Assembly: GCA_902495355.1 (NCBI GenBank)
Contig: CABUWV010000010.1
Location: 1-64,000 of the forward strand
Origin: an uncultured Collinsella sp.
Lineage (GTDB): Bacteria > Actinomycetota > Coriobacteriia > Coriobacteriales > Coriobacteriaceae
Direction of reading: 5' to 3'
Length of the DNA: 64,000 bases
The notes under the pieces were generated by a model. The model worked only from the letters and a program-made list of their open reading frames with translations. It ran no database searches and was not told where the DNA came from. A program made the translations under genes and the position numbers. Shown here one piece after another: positions 43,756 through 52,565 of the stretch; position 1 is the stretch's first letter; every line of letters starts with the position of its first letter.

Positions 43756-43793
43756 CGTTTTGGGCTTAGGCGCATACCGTAGCCCCCTTCACG

Positions 43794-43825
43794 CCGCCCG
43801 TCTCATTCGTGAGGCGGGCGGTTAT
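43794..43825 (+). terminator. Hairpin terminator after ppdK
   Basis: The 12-bp stem CCGCCCGTCTCA/TGAGGCGGGCGG has one G-U pair and a TTCG tetraloop. The T tail is poor (GTTATC), but a T-rich stretch follows about 15 nt later. Confidence 0.6.
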
Positions 43826-43867
43826 CATGTGCGGGTTTTGTCTTTTTGTCTGCGTAAAAAATTGTTC

Positions 43868-43895
43868 TTGCAGCAGAAACCCGCGCGTGTATACT
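43868..43895 (+). promoter_or_regulatory. Promoter of rplS
   Basis: -35 TTGCAG (43868-43873), 16-bp spacer, -10 TATACT (43890-43895), about 70 nt before the start codon. Confidence 0.6.
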
Positions 43896-43964
43896 CGAAT
43901 ACGTTTGTTCAACTACGTGCCGGCCAAGGTGGTACGGCACCTCTAGAAGAGTAAGGAATTGCAC

Positions 43965-44306
43965 ATGGATTACATCCGCGCAATCGAGCGTCAGCAGATC
44001 CGCGAGGACATCCCTCAGGTCCGCGTCGCCGACAACGTCAAGGTTCACTACCGCATTAAGGAAGGTGACCGCGAGCGCATCCAGGTCTTCCAGGGCGACG
44101 TCATCCGCATGGCCGGCGCCGGTGCCCGTGAGACCTTCACCGTCCGCAAGATTTCCTTCGGTGTCGGTGTTGAGCGTACCTTCCCGCTTCACAGCCCCAA
44201 GATCGCCAAGCTCGAGGTCGTCCGTCATGGTCGCGTCCGTCGCGCCAAGCTGTACTACCTCCGCGACAAGGTGGGCAAGGCTGCTCGCATCCCCGAGAAG
44301 CGCTAA
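43965..44306 (+). CDS. rplS: 50S ribosomal protein L19
   Basis: 113 aa. VHYRIKEGDRERIQVFQGDVI, RKISFGVGVERTFPLHSPKI and VRRAKLYYLRDKVGKAARI are diagnostic. ATG 43965 has TAAGGA 7 nt upstream. It is unlinked from trmD here and has its own promoter and terminator. Confidence 0.96.
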   Translation: MDYIRAIERQQIREDIPQVRVADNVKVHYRIKEGDRERIQVFQGDVIRMAGAGARETFTVRKISFGVGVERTFPLHSPKIAKLEVVRHGRVRRAKLYYLRDKVGKAARIPEKR

Positions 44307-44340
44307 GAAGATCGCAGCGTCTGTCCACTCATTTGGACAC

Positions 44341-44370
44341 AAGGGTCACCTTCGGGTGGCCCTTCTTTTT
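44341..44370 (+). terminator. Terminator of rplS
   Basis: AAGGGTCACC-TTCG-GGTGGCCCTT with one G-U pair is followed by CTTTTT. This is a strong canonical structure. Confidence 0.9.
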
Positions 44371-44399
44371 ATCTGATTTGCATGCAAGGAGGGCCTGGT

Positions 44400-45188
44400 A
44401 TGGCCAACATGACGAGCTCGGTTTCGGCGTCGCAGGTTGCCGGCGAGCTGGCGAGCGCCACGTTTGAGGAGATTCCCGCCCTCGTGGAGCATTATCGCGA
44501 GGATCCGCGCCAGCAGGTGATCAAGGCTTGCGAGCGTGCCCTAAAGCGCCATGCCAAGGAGCTTGCCGAGCGCGAGCGCGTCAACGGCATGTACGAGCTT
44601 ATGCATGAGCTCGGCGGTGATGGTGTGGTCGTGGGCGTCGACGAGGTGGGCCGTGGCTCGGTAGCGGGTCCTTTGACGGTGTGCGCCGTGTGCCTTCCGA
44701 TGGAGCCGCGCATCTGGGGCATCAACGATTCCAAAAAGCTCACGCCGGCGCGCCGCGAGCTGCTATCGGTGAAGATTGCCGAGGTGGCGACCGCTATCGG
44801 CTTTTGCCATATCCCTCCTGCGGATATCGACGAGATGGGCATGGCCCGCGCCATTCGAGCCGCTGTCGCGGGTGCGGTGGCCGATACGGGGCTTGAGCCC
44901 GATTGCGTGCTTATGGACGGCAACCCCCTGGGCGCCGTGCCCCATGAGCGCGACGTGGTCAAGGGCGATGCCAAGATCGCCTGTATCGCCGCGGCATCTA
45001 TCATGGCAAAGGTCACGCGTGACGAGATGATGGTCGAGTACGACGCCGAGTATTCCGAGTACCATTTGGCCGAATCGAAAGGCTATGCGAGCCCCGAGCA
45101 CATCGAGGCCATTCGCAAACATGGTCTTTCTCCGCTGCACCGTGTGAGCTTTTGCGGAAACTTTCTGCAGACTGAGCGCCTTTTTTAG
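44400..45188 (+). CDS. rnhB: Ribonuclease HII
   Basis: 262 aa. It removes RNA from RNA-DNA hybrids and initiates ribonucleotide excision. GVDEVGRGSVAGPL holds the first Asp-Glu catalytic pair. NDSKKL, the catalytic Asp in CVLMDGN, and KGDAKIACIAAASIMAKVTRD follow. About 75 residues precede the nuclease core, helix-rich and charged, as in several Gram-positive RNase HII. ATG has AAGGAGG 6 nt upstream. Confidence 0.94.
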   Translation: MANMTSSVSASQVAGELASATFEEIPALVEHYREDPRQQVIKACERALKRHAKELAERERVNGMYELMHELGGDGVVVGVDEVGRGSVAGPLTVCAVCLPMEPRIWGINDSKKLTPARRELLSVKIAEVATAIGFCHIPPADIDEMGMARAIRAAVAGAVADTGLEPDCVLMDGNPLGAVPHERDVVKGDAKIACIAAASIMAKVTRDEMMVEYDAEYSEYHLAESKGYASPEHIEAIRKHGLSPLHRVSFCGNFLQTERLF

Positions 45189-45236
45189 GCCAATTGTGGA
45201 GACTGGGACCTTAAGGGTTCTATAAACCTGCTGGTA

Positions 45237-45280
45237 GGGGCCGTGTGCAACGCTATTGTTGCGCGCGGCCCCTCATTTGT
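45237..45280 (+). terminator. Hairpin between rnhB and yraN
   Basis: The 15-bp stem GGGGCCGTGTGCAAC/GTTGCGCGCGGCCCC with two G-U pairs and a 6-nt loop has only a weak T tail (TCATTTGT). A possible promoter for the next operon, TTGGTT (45291-45296) with TACTTA (45313-45318), follows. Confidence 0.6.
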
Positions 45281-45376
45281 CGGCATTTGGTTGGTTTTCG
45301 GTTTGCTTCCGGTACTTACCCGCATGAAACCTGCCCTCATTATCGAGGCAATGCAGGGAGTGGGAAAGGAGACCCC

Positions 45377-45862
45377 ATGTGTGCCGCAGCCAAAATGAGC
45401 AAGACGCAGCAGCTCAAGGAACGTTGGGAAGAGGGGGAGCTCGATTGCGGGTCGATCACCCCTGAGTTTATCAAGGGGCTCAGTCCTCGCGAGCTCGGTA
45501 TGCTGGGCGAGCTTATCGCAATCGATTACTTTAACGAGCGCGGCTATGCATTGCTGGAACAAGGCTATCGATGCTCGGAGGGCGAGGCCGACCTGGTGCT
45601 GCTTGACGAGCTCGACGATGTGGTGGTGATGGCCGAGGTCAAGACCAGGCGTGTTGCGCTGGATTGCGATACGCGGGTGTTTCCCGAGGAAGCGGTGAAC
45701 GCCCAAAAGCAGCGGCGCTATCGTCGCATCGCGAGTTGTTATCTCATGGAGCATTATCCGCTCAAGGCGATCCGCTTCGATGCCGTGGGCGTCACCATTC
45801 GCGGCGGGCATATCGCCGAGATCGAGCACCAGTACAATGCATTCGATTGGCAGGTGTCGTGA
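45377..45862 (+). CDS. yraN: YraN/UPF0102 family putative endonuclease
   Basis: 161 aa. The PD-(D/E)XK-like core spans about residues 40-140: LGMLGELIAIDYFNERGYALLEQGYRCSEGEADLVLLD, then VVMAEVKTRR with Asp, Glu and Lys in active-site positions. Family members of about 120 aa have no settled function; nuclease activity is inferred from the fold. The N-terminal 35 residues are an extension. ATG 45377 has AAAGGAG 6 nt upstream. The stop overlaps the comM start (ATGA), as in many genomes. Confidence 0.87.
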   Translation: MCAAAKMSKTQQLKERWEEGELDCGSITPEFIKGLSPRELGMLGELIAIDYFNERGYALLEQGYRCSEGEADLVLLDELDDVVVMAEVKTRRVALDCDTRVFPEEAVNAQKQRRYRRIASCYLMEHYPLKAIRFDAVGVTIRGGHIAEIEHQYNAFDWQVS

Positions 45863-47385
45863 TGGCGTTCGAAACTTTTGCCGTTCACGCAGCCTGTATC
45901 CGCGGCGTCGAGGCGATTCCCGTTACGGTCGAGGTTTCGCTCGCGGGCGGCATCCCGGGCATCCAGATGCTCGGCATCCCGAGTATGGAGGTCATGGAGT
46001 CTCGCGGGCGCATTCGCTGTGCGATGCGCTCTGCCGGATTCGAGATTCCGCGCTCGGGCATTACGGTCAATCTGGCACCGGGCGATATCCGAAAGACCGG
46101 TAGCGGCTTTGACCTGCCGATAGCCATTGCGGTGCTTGCGGCCGATGGGCAGATTCCCCGCGACAATCTCGACCACTGCCTCATTGCCGGCGAGCTCGGC
46201 TTGGATGGCACGGTGCTTCCCGTCAAGGGCGAAGTAGCGTTTCAGCTGCTGGCTCGCGACATGGGGTTGTCTTTTATCGCCGGTAGGTCCGACCAGCATG
46301 TTCCGCTTTCGGGGGTCGACTGCGGTTTTATCGACCATCTGTCGCAGCTTGCTCACGGTATGGGCGAGGCAGCTCGGCACTATCTGGATTCTGAAGTGCC
46401 CGAGGCCACCTTTGAGCCCGAGCTCGATTATGCCGACGTGTTGGGGCAGGAGGTCGCCAAGCGCGGCATAGCGCTTGCGGCGGCAGGGGAGCTGGGCTTG
46501 CTTATGATCGGGTCTCCGGGATCGGGCAAGACCATGCTTGCGCGCCGCATGACGGGTATCTTGCCCGAGCTTTCCGTCGAGGATCAGCAAGAGGCGCTGT
46601 GTATCCATTCGGTCTTGGGTGAAAATATCGATGGCCTGCTTGCGGGGCATCGGCCGTTTCGAAGTCCCCATCACAGCATTTCGACAGCGGGCCTTATTGG
46701 CGGGGGGCGCCCAGTGCATCCGGGCGAGATCAGCCTTGCCCATGGCGGCGTGCTCTTTTTGGACGAGCTTGCCGAGTTTCCCACCGGTGTGCTGCAGACG
46801 CTTCGTCAGCCAATCGAGCGCGGCTATGTCAGGATCGTGCGCGTCGATGGCGCCTTTACGTTTCCCTCGCGCTTTCAGCTGCTTGCGGCGAGCAATCCCT
46901 GTCCCTGCGGCTTTTTGGGCGATCGCGAGGTCCCGTGTCGCTGTTCGGCATCGATGGTCGAGCGCTATCGGTCCAAGTTGCGCGGTCCTTTGGCCGACCG
47001 CATCGACCTGATGCTCGATGTGACCCGCCCCGATCCGCAGGTGATTATCGAGGGCGCCGAGGGCATGTCGTCGGCCGAGCTGCGCGACTACGTTGTCCGC
47101 GGTCGGGCTTTTCGTGCCTGGCGCGAGTCCCGTATGGATGATGCGGATGCCGAGGTTGAGGGTGCCGAGCCCCGCTCTATCGATGGTGTTGTATCGACCT
47201 TTGCGCTTGATCAGGCGGCGGAAACGTGCGTGCTCGGCCTGTCGAAGCGCACGCATCTCACGGGACGCGGCATCGTGCGTCTGGTTCGCATCGCGCGCAC
47301 GATTGCCGATGTCGCAGAAAGCGAGCGGGTGACGCAAGACCACGTGCTCGAGGCGGCGATGTACCAGGGAAGGAGGGATCAGTGA
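45862..47385 (+). CDS. comM: YifB/ComM family Mg chelatase-like AAA+ ATPase
   Basis: 507 aa. An N-terminal ChlI-type Lon-like domain begins AFETFAVHAACIRGVEAIPVTVEVSLAGGIPG. Then come the AAA+ core with Walker A GSPGSGKT and Walker B LFLDELAEF, a zinc-binding CPCGFLGDREVPCRC and a C-terminal lid. In naturally competent bacteria ComM is a helicase promoting branch migration of transforming DNA. The frame extends 66 codons upstream inside yraN without homology, so ATG 45862 is the start. It overlaps dprA by 1 nt. Confidence 0.93.
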   Translation: MAFETFAVHAACIRGVEAIPVTVEVSLAGGIPGIQMLGIPSMEVMESRGRIRCAMRSAGFEIPRSGITVNLAPGDIRKTGSGFDLPIAIAVLAADGQIPRDNLDHCLIAGELGLDGTVLPVKGEVAFQLLARDMGLSFIAGRSDQHVPLSGVDCGFIDHLSQLAHGMGEAARHYLDSEVPEATFEPELDYADVLGQEVAKRGIALAAAGELGLLMIGSPGSGKTMLARRMTGILPELSVEDQQEALCIHSVLGENIDGLLAGHRPFRSPHHSISTAGLIGGGRPVHPGEISLAHGGVLFLDELAEFPTGVLQTLRQPIERGYVRIVRVDGAFTFPSRFQLLAASNPCPCGFLGDREVPCRCSASMVERYRSKLRGPLADRIDLMLDVTRPDPQVIIEGAEGMSSAELRDYVVRGRAFRAWRESRMDDADAEVEGAEPRSIDGVVSTFALDQAAETCVLGLSKRTHLTGRGIVRLVRIARTIADVAESERVTQDHVLEAAMYQGRRDQ

Positions 47386-48317
47386 TGGGTGAGGAGACTT
47401 TTGAGCTGCATCCCGGTGATGCGTTGTATCCAGATACCGTTTTGGAGCTCTCTGATGTACCCCAGACGCTGTTCGTGCGTGGCGACCCGGAGGTGCTTTC
47501 GACGCCGGCGCTCTCCATCATCGGCGCTCGCAAGGCCTCGCCGTACGGCCTGGCCGTGGCAGAACTGGCCGCGAAAGTTGCGGTCGAGGCGGGGGTGACG
47601 GTGGTCTCGGGCGGTGCGGTCGGCTGCGACCAGGCCTCGGGTTGGGCCGCGGTCAACGCCGGTGGCAGGCACGTCGTGGTGTTGGGTACGGGCGCCGATG
47701 TGGTCTACCCGCGCTCGAGTGCGGGGCTCATCGCGCGCACGATCGATACGGGCGGCGCGGTCGTGTCCATCTCGCCTTGGGGTATGGGGCCACGTAAGTT
47801 TGCCTTCCCGCGGCGTAACCGGGTGATTGCCGCGCTTTCGCAGGCGCTCTTCGTGTCGGAGGCTGGCATGCCATCTGGGACGTTTTCTACCGCCGAGACC
47901 GCCATGGACCTGGGGCGCGAGCTGCTTGCGGTACCGGGCTCCATTTTGTCACCCGAATCGCGCGGGACCAACTACCTCATTGCCAACGGGGCCTGCTGCA
48001 TTATTGACGAGGAGTCCATCGAGATGGCCATCTCGCGAATCTACGGTACCCTGCGCTATTCGCGTCCCGATGCGCCCGGTATCGCAGATCTGGACCCCAC
48101 GCAGCAGGCCGTGATGCATGCGCTCATCGCCTCGCCGCTGAAGGTCGACGACATCGCGGCTCTCGTCTCGCTCGATGCCGTCGGAGTGCTCAAGCTCCTG
48201 GGCTCGCTCGAGCTTGGGGGCCTCATCGAACGCATGATGGATGGAAGGTATGCGCCCTCCAAGTTTGCCCTTCACGCCCAGACGCCCTTCGGTCACAATG
48301 GAAAACGTGTCAATTAG
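47385..48317 (+). CDS. dprA: DNA processing protein DprA/Smf
   Basis: 310 aa. The extended Rossmann domain has SIIGARKASPYG, VSGGAVGCDQASGWAAVNAGG, VVLGTGADVVYPRSSAGL, FPRRNRVIAALS and LLAVPGSILSPESRGTNYLIANGA. A C-terminal winged helix (about 232-295) is present. The N-terminal SAM domain of longer homologues is absent. It loads RecA on incoming single-stranded DNA in transformation. With comM upstream it could support DNA uptake processing, but no pilus or ComEC genes are in this window. Confidence 0.92.
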   Translation: MGEETFELHPGDALYPDTVLELSDVPQTLFVRGDPEVLSTPALSIIGARKASPYGLAVAELAAKVAVEAGVTVVSGGAVGCDQASGWAAVNAGGRHVVVLGTGADVVYPRSSAGLIARTIDTGGAVVSISPWGMGPRKFAFPRRNRVIAALSQALFVSEAGMPSGTFSTAETAMDLGRELLAVPGSILSPESRGTNYLIANGACCIIDEESIEMAISRIYGTLRYSRPDAPGIADLDPTQQAVMHALIASPLKVDDIAALVSLDAVGVLKLLGSLELGGLIERMMDGRYAPSKFALHAQTPFGHNGKRVN

Positions 48318-48331
48318 AAAGGTGTTTGCAG

Positions 48332-49669
48332 ATGCTGTTTGATCAGGTGACGGTTATCGGTGGCGGTCTGGCGGGATCGGAATGTGCGATTCAGCTGGCA
48401 GATCGCGGGTTCGCCGTAAAGCTGTGCGAGATGCGCCCGCAGGTGAGCTCTCCTGCCCACCATACCGATCATCTGGCCGAGCTCGTCTGCTCCAATTCGT
48501 TTAAGTCGACTCGTCCCGATTCCGCCGCCGGCCTGCTGAAGGCCGAGCTTGAGCGTATGGGCTCGGTGCTGCTCGACTGCGCTCATCGCGCAGCCGTTCC
48601 TGCCGGCGGCGCCCTGGCGGTCGACCGTGTTACATTCTCCGAGCTCGTCGAGGCCGAGGTTGCCGCCCGCCCCAATATCGAGGTCGTCCACGGTGAGGTC
48701 ACCCAGATCCCCGAGGGTCATGTGGTTATCGCCGCGGGCCCCTTGTGCTCGCCGGCATTGAGCGAGGAAGTCATGAAGCTTGTCGGCGGTGACGCCCTGG
48801 CTTTCTTTGACGCGGCCGCCCCGATTGTCGATGCCTCGACGCTCGATATGGACGCGCTGTTCTCGCAGTCGCGCTACGAGGAACAGGGGAGTGGCGACTA
48901 TCTCAATGCCCCGCTCAACAAGGAAGAGTACGAGGCCTTTATCGAGGCGCTCACCACGGCCGATCGCGTGGTGCTCAAGGATTTTGAGGGCGGGGACCTG
49001 TTCCAGGCCTGCCAGCCTGCCGAGGAGGTCGCGCGCACGGGCAAGGACGCCATCCGCTTTGGTGCCATGAAGCCCGTCGGGCTCACCGACCCGCGCACCG
49101 GTCGCCGTCCCTGGGCGGCGATTCAGCTGCGCGCCGAGAACAAGGAGAAGACCGCCTATAACCTGGTTGGCTTCCAGACCAACCTGACCTTCGGCGAACA
49201 GAAGCGCGTCTTCCATATGGTTCCCGGCCTGGAGAACGCCGAGTTCTTCCGCTACGGCGTCATGCACCGCAACACCTTTGTCGATGCTCCGCACGTGCTC
49301 GACGGCACCTTTGCCGTTCCCGGCACGAGCGTGCGTCTTGCCGGCCAGATTACCGGTACCGAGGGGTACATGGAGGCCGTGGCGACGGGTCTGCTCGCCG
49401 CGCTCAACACCTATGCCGAGGCTATCGGTGCCGCGGGAGTCGAGCTGCCGCGCGTGGGCGCCCTGGGCGCGCTCGTGGGGTATGCGACCGATCCGGCTAC
49501 GGTGGGCTACCAGCCCATGCACGTCAACTTTGGGCTCGTTCCGCCGCTCGAGGACGGTAAGCGTCGCAGCAAGCGCGATCGTTACCAGGCCTATGCTGAT
49601 CGCGCCCTCAAGGCCCTGGATGCTTATCTGGAATCGCGCTCCGATCTGTTTGGAGGCGAGAGGTCATAG
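48332..49669 (+). CDS. trmFO: Folate/FAD-dependent tRNA (uracil-5-)-methyltransferase
   Basis: 445 aa. The N-terminal FAD motif is VIGGGLAGSECAIQLA. CEMRPQ, ELVCSNSFKS, VFHMVPGLENAEFFRYGVMHRNTF and GQITGTEGYMEAVATGLLAALN follow. It makes m5U54 in the T-loop using methylene-tetrahydrofolate, replacing TrmA. ATG 48332 has AAAGGTG 8 nt upstream. Its stop TAG (49667-49669) overlaps the putative start region of the recombinase. Confidence 0.95.
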   Translation: MLFDQVTVIGGGLAGSECAIQLADRGFAVKLCEMRPQVSSPAHHTDHLAELVCSNSFKSTRPDSAAGLLKAELERMGSVLLDCAHRAAVPAGGALAVDRVTFSELVEAEVAARPNIEVVHGEVTQIPEGHVVIAAGPLCSPALSEEVMKLVGGDALAFFDAAAPIVDASTLDMDALFSQSRYEEQGSGDYLNAPLNKEEYEAFIEALTTADRVVLKDFEGGDLFQACQPAEEVARTGKDAIRFGAMKPVGLTDPRTGRRPWAAIQLRAENKEKTAYNLVGFQTNLTFGEQKRVFHMVPGLENAEFFRYGVMHRNTFVDAPHVLDGTFAVPGTSVRLAGQITGTEGYMEAVATGLLAALNTYAEAIGAAGVELPRVGALGALVGYATDPATVGYQPMHVNFGLVPPLEDGKRRSKRDRYQAYADRALKALDAYLESRSDLFGGERS

Positions 49670-50586
49670 CTTTTGACCTGTACGATGCCGTCGACTCGTT
49701 CATTGCCTACATTGCACGCGTCGAAGGGCTCGCTCCCAATACGGTAACCGCCTACGCCTCGCGCCTCGAGCGCTTCGCCGCGTGGTGCGACCGCGAGGGC
49801 ATCGACGCTCGCGTCGCCGACGTACGGACCGTTCGCTCCTATTTGGCCGAGCTGTCGCGTGGCCAGGTGGTGGCTCGGACCCTTGCGGCGCATCTGTCTG
49901 CCATTCGCTCGCTCTATCGGTGGATGGCTGCCGAGGGAATCGTCGAGGGCGATGCGGTCTCGGCGATATCCTCGCCCAAACTGCCGCGCGATCTTCCCGG
50001 TGTGCTGACGACCCGGCAAGTCGAGGCGTTGCTCAAGGCCCCCGACACCTCGACGCCTTCGGGACTGCGTGATGCAGCGATGCTCGAGCTGCTCTATGCC
50101 TCCGGCGCGCGAATCTCGGAGCTCGCGGCGCTCAACGTGGAGTCCATTGCTTGGTCAGAGCGAACGCTGCGACTTTGGGGCAAGGGGAGCAAGGAGCGTA
50201 TCGTGCCCCTCTATCGGCGCGCTCTCGAGGCGACTCGCCGCTATATTGAGGAGGGGAGGCCACATCTCCTTGTGCAGGCAAAGCGTGTCGATAGTGCGAA
50301 CGGCGTGCATCCGCTGTTTATCTCGGCGCGCGGAAACCGCATGAGTGCCGCCATGCTGAGGAGGCGTTTCCACATGCTTGCGGCACTTGCCGGCATTCCT
50401 GCCGACATCGCCCCGCATGCGATGCGCCACACCTTTGCGACCGACCTGCTCGAGGGCGGCGCGGATCTGCGCTCGGTTCAGGAGCTGCTGGGGCATGCGA
50501 GCTTGTCCACGACGCAGATCTATACGCACCTCACGCCCGACCGACTCAAGCGTGCCGTGAGACAGGCACACCCCCGCGGCGAGTAG
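49666..50586 (+). CDS. xerC: Tyrosine recombinase XerC-like, non-canonical start codon
   Basis: About 306 aa if read from ATA 49666. The N-terminal SAM-like domain (YDAVDSFIAYIARVEGLAPNTVTAYASRL) is followed by the catalytic domain: Arg149 in SGARISEL, Lys in WGKGSKER, HAMRH (His251, Arg254), LGHAS (His277) and Tyr286 in TQIYTH. All catalytic residues are intact. It probably resolves chromosome dimers. In this frame there is no ATG, GTG or TTG between the stop at 49597 and TTG 49843, and starting at 49843 would remove the whole N-terminal domain. ATA 49666, nine nt after GGAGG and overlapping the trmFO stop as ATAG, is the best candidate; CTG 49678 is another. Confidence 0.75.
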   Translation: MAFDLYDAVDSFIAYIARVEGLAPNTVTAYASRLERFAAWCDREGIDARVADVRTVRSYLAELSRGQVVARTLAAHLSAIRSLYRWMAAEGIVEGDAVSAISSPKLPRDLPGVLTTRQVEALLKAPDTSTPSGLRDAAMLELLYASGARISELAALNVESIAWSERTLRLWGKGSKERIVPLYRRALEATRRYIEEGRPHLLVQAKRVDSANGVHPLFISARGNRMSAAMLRRRFHMLAALAGIPADIAPHAMRHTFATDLLEGGADLRSVQELLGHASLSTTQIYTHLTPDRLKRAVRQAHPRGE

Positions 50587-50634
50587 GAGAAGGGCCTCCC
50601 GCGCCGCACCGAGGTGTGTGGTTTTGATTGCGGG

Positions 50635-50663
50635 TTGGCAGGAAGAGGCAATCCTGCTATCAT
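50635..50663 (+). promoter_or_regulatory. Promoter of rpsB-tsf with a structured leader
   Basis: -35 TTGGCA (50635-50640), 17-bp spacer, -10 TATCAT (50658-50663). The resulting leader of about 135 nt contains a GTTGC/GCAAC hairpin. It also has complementary CGCGCGG and CCGCGCG segments near its ends. This would suit autoregulation by S2, but that is inference. Confidence 0.6.
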
Positions 50664-50804
50664 TCATCGGGTTGCTTCACGGCAACAGGTTTTTATCACG
50701 CACGCGCGGCTACTTCATACCGTGGTGCCCGGGCTTTGGTAGCACATGTCCGGGTTGGTTTTGGAGGATGACCCCGCGCGGAGGCAAACCACAGGAGGTT
50801 TAAT

Positions 50805-51533
50805 ATGGCTACCAAGATTAATATCCGCACCCTGCTCGAGGCCGGCTGCCACTTCGGTCACCAGACCCGTCGCTGGAACCCCAAGATGAAGCCGTTCATC
50901 TTCGGTGAGCGCAACGGCATCTACATCCTCGACCTCAAGCAGACCATCCTTGACGCCGATCAGGCCTACACCTTCGTCAAGAACGTCGCCAAGGGCGGCA
51001 ACGTGCTGTTCGTCGGCACCAAGAAGCAGGCTCAGGAGGCCGTTAAGAACGCCGCTGAGCGCGCCAACATGCCTTACATCAACCAGCGTTGGCTCGGCGG
51101 CATGCTGACCAACTTCGTCACCATCCGCTCCCGCATCAACCGCATGGAGGAGCTCGAGGCCATGGTCGAGGACGGCCGCATGGCAGTGCTGCCCAAGAAG
51201 GAGCAGGCAGTGCTCGGCAAGGAGCTCGCTAAGCTCCAGACCAACCTCGGTGGCGCCCGCGACATGAAGGGTCTGCCCCAGGCTCTCTTCGTCATCGACA
51301 CCAAGCGCGAGGAGAACGCCATCAAGGAGGCCCAGCGCCTGAACATCCCCGTCGTCGCTCTGATCGACACCAACTCCGATCCCGACGAGGTCGAGTACGG
51401 CATCCCCTGCAACGATGACGCCATCTCCGCTGTTACCCTTATGTGCGAGCTCATGGCCGACGCCTGCCTCGCTGGCTCCGGTAAGGAGCAGGTCTCCGAG
51501 GCCGAGATGGCCGCCGAGCCCAAGGCCGAGTAA
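50805..51533 (+). CDS. rpsB: 30S ribosomal protein S2
   Basis: 242 aa. INIRTLLEAGCHFGHQTRRWNPKMKPFIFGERNGIYIIDL-type N-terminus, VLFVGTKKQAQE, QRWLGGMLTNF and PVVALIDTNSDPDEVEYGIPCNDDA are diagnostic. ATG after AGGAGG. First gene of the rpsB-to-proS chain. Confidence 0.96.
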   Translation: MATKINIRTLLEAGCHFGHQTRRWNPKMKPFIFGERNGIYILDLKQTILDADQAYTFVKNVAKGGNVLFVGTKKQAQEAVKNAAERANMPYINQRWLGGMLTNFVTIRSRINRMEELEAMVEDGRMAVLPKKEQAVLGKELAKLQTNLGGARDMKGLPQALFVIDTKREENAIKEAQRLNIPVVALIDTNSDPDEVEYGIPCNDDAISAVTLMCELMADACLAGSGKEQVSEAEMAAEPKAE

Positions 51534-51578
51534 ATCAGTCCTATTTAAGTCTTTTTCATCTCTTTGAAAGGAACCACA

Positions 51579-52448
51579 ATGGCCCAGATTACTGCCGCTA
51601 TGGTCAAGCAGCTCCGCGAGATGACCGACTCCCCGATGATGGAGTGCAAGAAGGCTCTCGTCGAGGCTGACGGCGACATGGACGCCGCCGTCGACGTTCT
51701 GCGCAAGAACGGCCTCGCCAAGGCTGCCAAGAAGGCTGGCCGTGAGACCAACGAGGGCGCTGTCGCCGCGTTCGTCTCCGAGGATGGCAAGACCGGCGCT
51801 CTGCTCGAGCTCTCCTGCGAGACCGACTTCGTTGGCTCCAACGCAAAGTTCACCGGCTTTGCTTCCAAGGTCGCCGAGGTTGTCGCTACCACCGAGCCGG
51901 CCGATGTCGATGCTCTGCTCGAGAAGCCGATGGGCGAGGAGACCGTTTCCTCCGAGCTCACCGAGATGATTCACATCATGGGCGAGAACATGAAGATCTC
52001 TCGTTTCGCCGCCCGCAAGGCCGAGAACGGCGCTCTCGCTTCTTACATCCACATGGGTGGTAAGATTGGCGTCCTCGTCGAGTTCGCCTTCGAGAAGGCC
52101 GAGACCGCTCAGGCCGACTCCTTTAAGACCTTCGCTCACGACGTTGCCCTTCAGGTTGCCGCCGTCGCCCCGATCTGCGCTACCCGCGATCAGGTTCCGG
52201 CTGAGACCGTCGAGCACGAGAAGCAGATCTACATGGCTCAGGCTGCCGAGTCCGGCAAGCCCGAGGCCATTCAGGAGAAGATGGCTGTTGGCCGTCTGGA
52301 GAAGTTCTACAAGCAGTCCGTGCTCACTGAGCAGGAGTTCATCAAGGACAGCTCCCTCACCATCAAGAAGTACGCTGAGCAGGTCTCCAAGGAGCTCGGC
52401 GATACCATTACCGTCGTTGCCTTCGACCGTCTGGTCCGTGGCGAGTAA
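51579..52448 (+). CDS. tsf: Elongation factor Ts
   Basis: 289 aa. Residues 1-50 hold the UBA-like domain (MVKQLREMTDSPMMECKKALVEADGDMDAAVDVLRKNG) and the core has the EF-Tu contact CETDFVGSN near residue 84. The C-terminal module contains FYKQSVLTEQEFIKD. It recycles EF-Tu by GDP release. Start at ATG 51579 after GAAAGGAACC. Confidence 0.96.
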   Translation: MAQITAAMVKQLREMTDSPMMECKKALVEADGDMDAAVDVLRKNGLAKAAKKAGRETNEGAVAAFVSEDGKTGALLELSCETDFVGSNAKFTGFASKVAEVVATTEPADVDALLEKPMGEETVSSELTEMIHIMGENMKISRFAARKAENGALASYIHMGGKIGVLVEFAFEKAETAQADSFKTFAHDVALQVAAVAPICATRDQVPAETVEHEKQIYMAQAAESGKPEAIQEKMAVGRLEKFYKQSVLTEQEFIKDSSLTIKKYAEQVSKELGDTITVVAFDRLVRGE

Positions 52449-52472
52449 ATAAGCTCTTGTAGCTGGTAATGA

Positions 52473-52506
52473 GCAGGCTGTGGGTTTTACTCACAGCCTG
52501 CTTTTT
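52473..52506 (+). terminator. Terminator after tsf
   Basis: The perfect 10-bp stem GCAGGCTGTG/CACAGCCTGC has a 9-nt loop followed by TTTTT. It separates rpsB-tsf from the pyrH unit. Confidence 0.88.
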
Positions 52507-52565
52507 CATGGCTCTTATCAGAGCCTTTGCTATCATATTGAGAGTCTAATTAAAGGAGGATCGCT

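Noticed and set aside
45377..50586. yraN-comM-dprA-trmFO-xerC as a possible DNA-uptake or mobile integrase module
   Set aside because: The order is a common housekeeping arrangement. The recombinase is XerC-like, with no attachment sites, cargo genes or transfer genes nearby.
50715..52217. A 500-codon minus-strand open frame opposite rpsB and tsf
   Set aside because: Both sense genes are unmistakable, and the antisense product is a low-complexity Leu/Gly/Asp-rich string.
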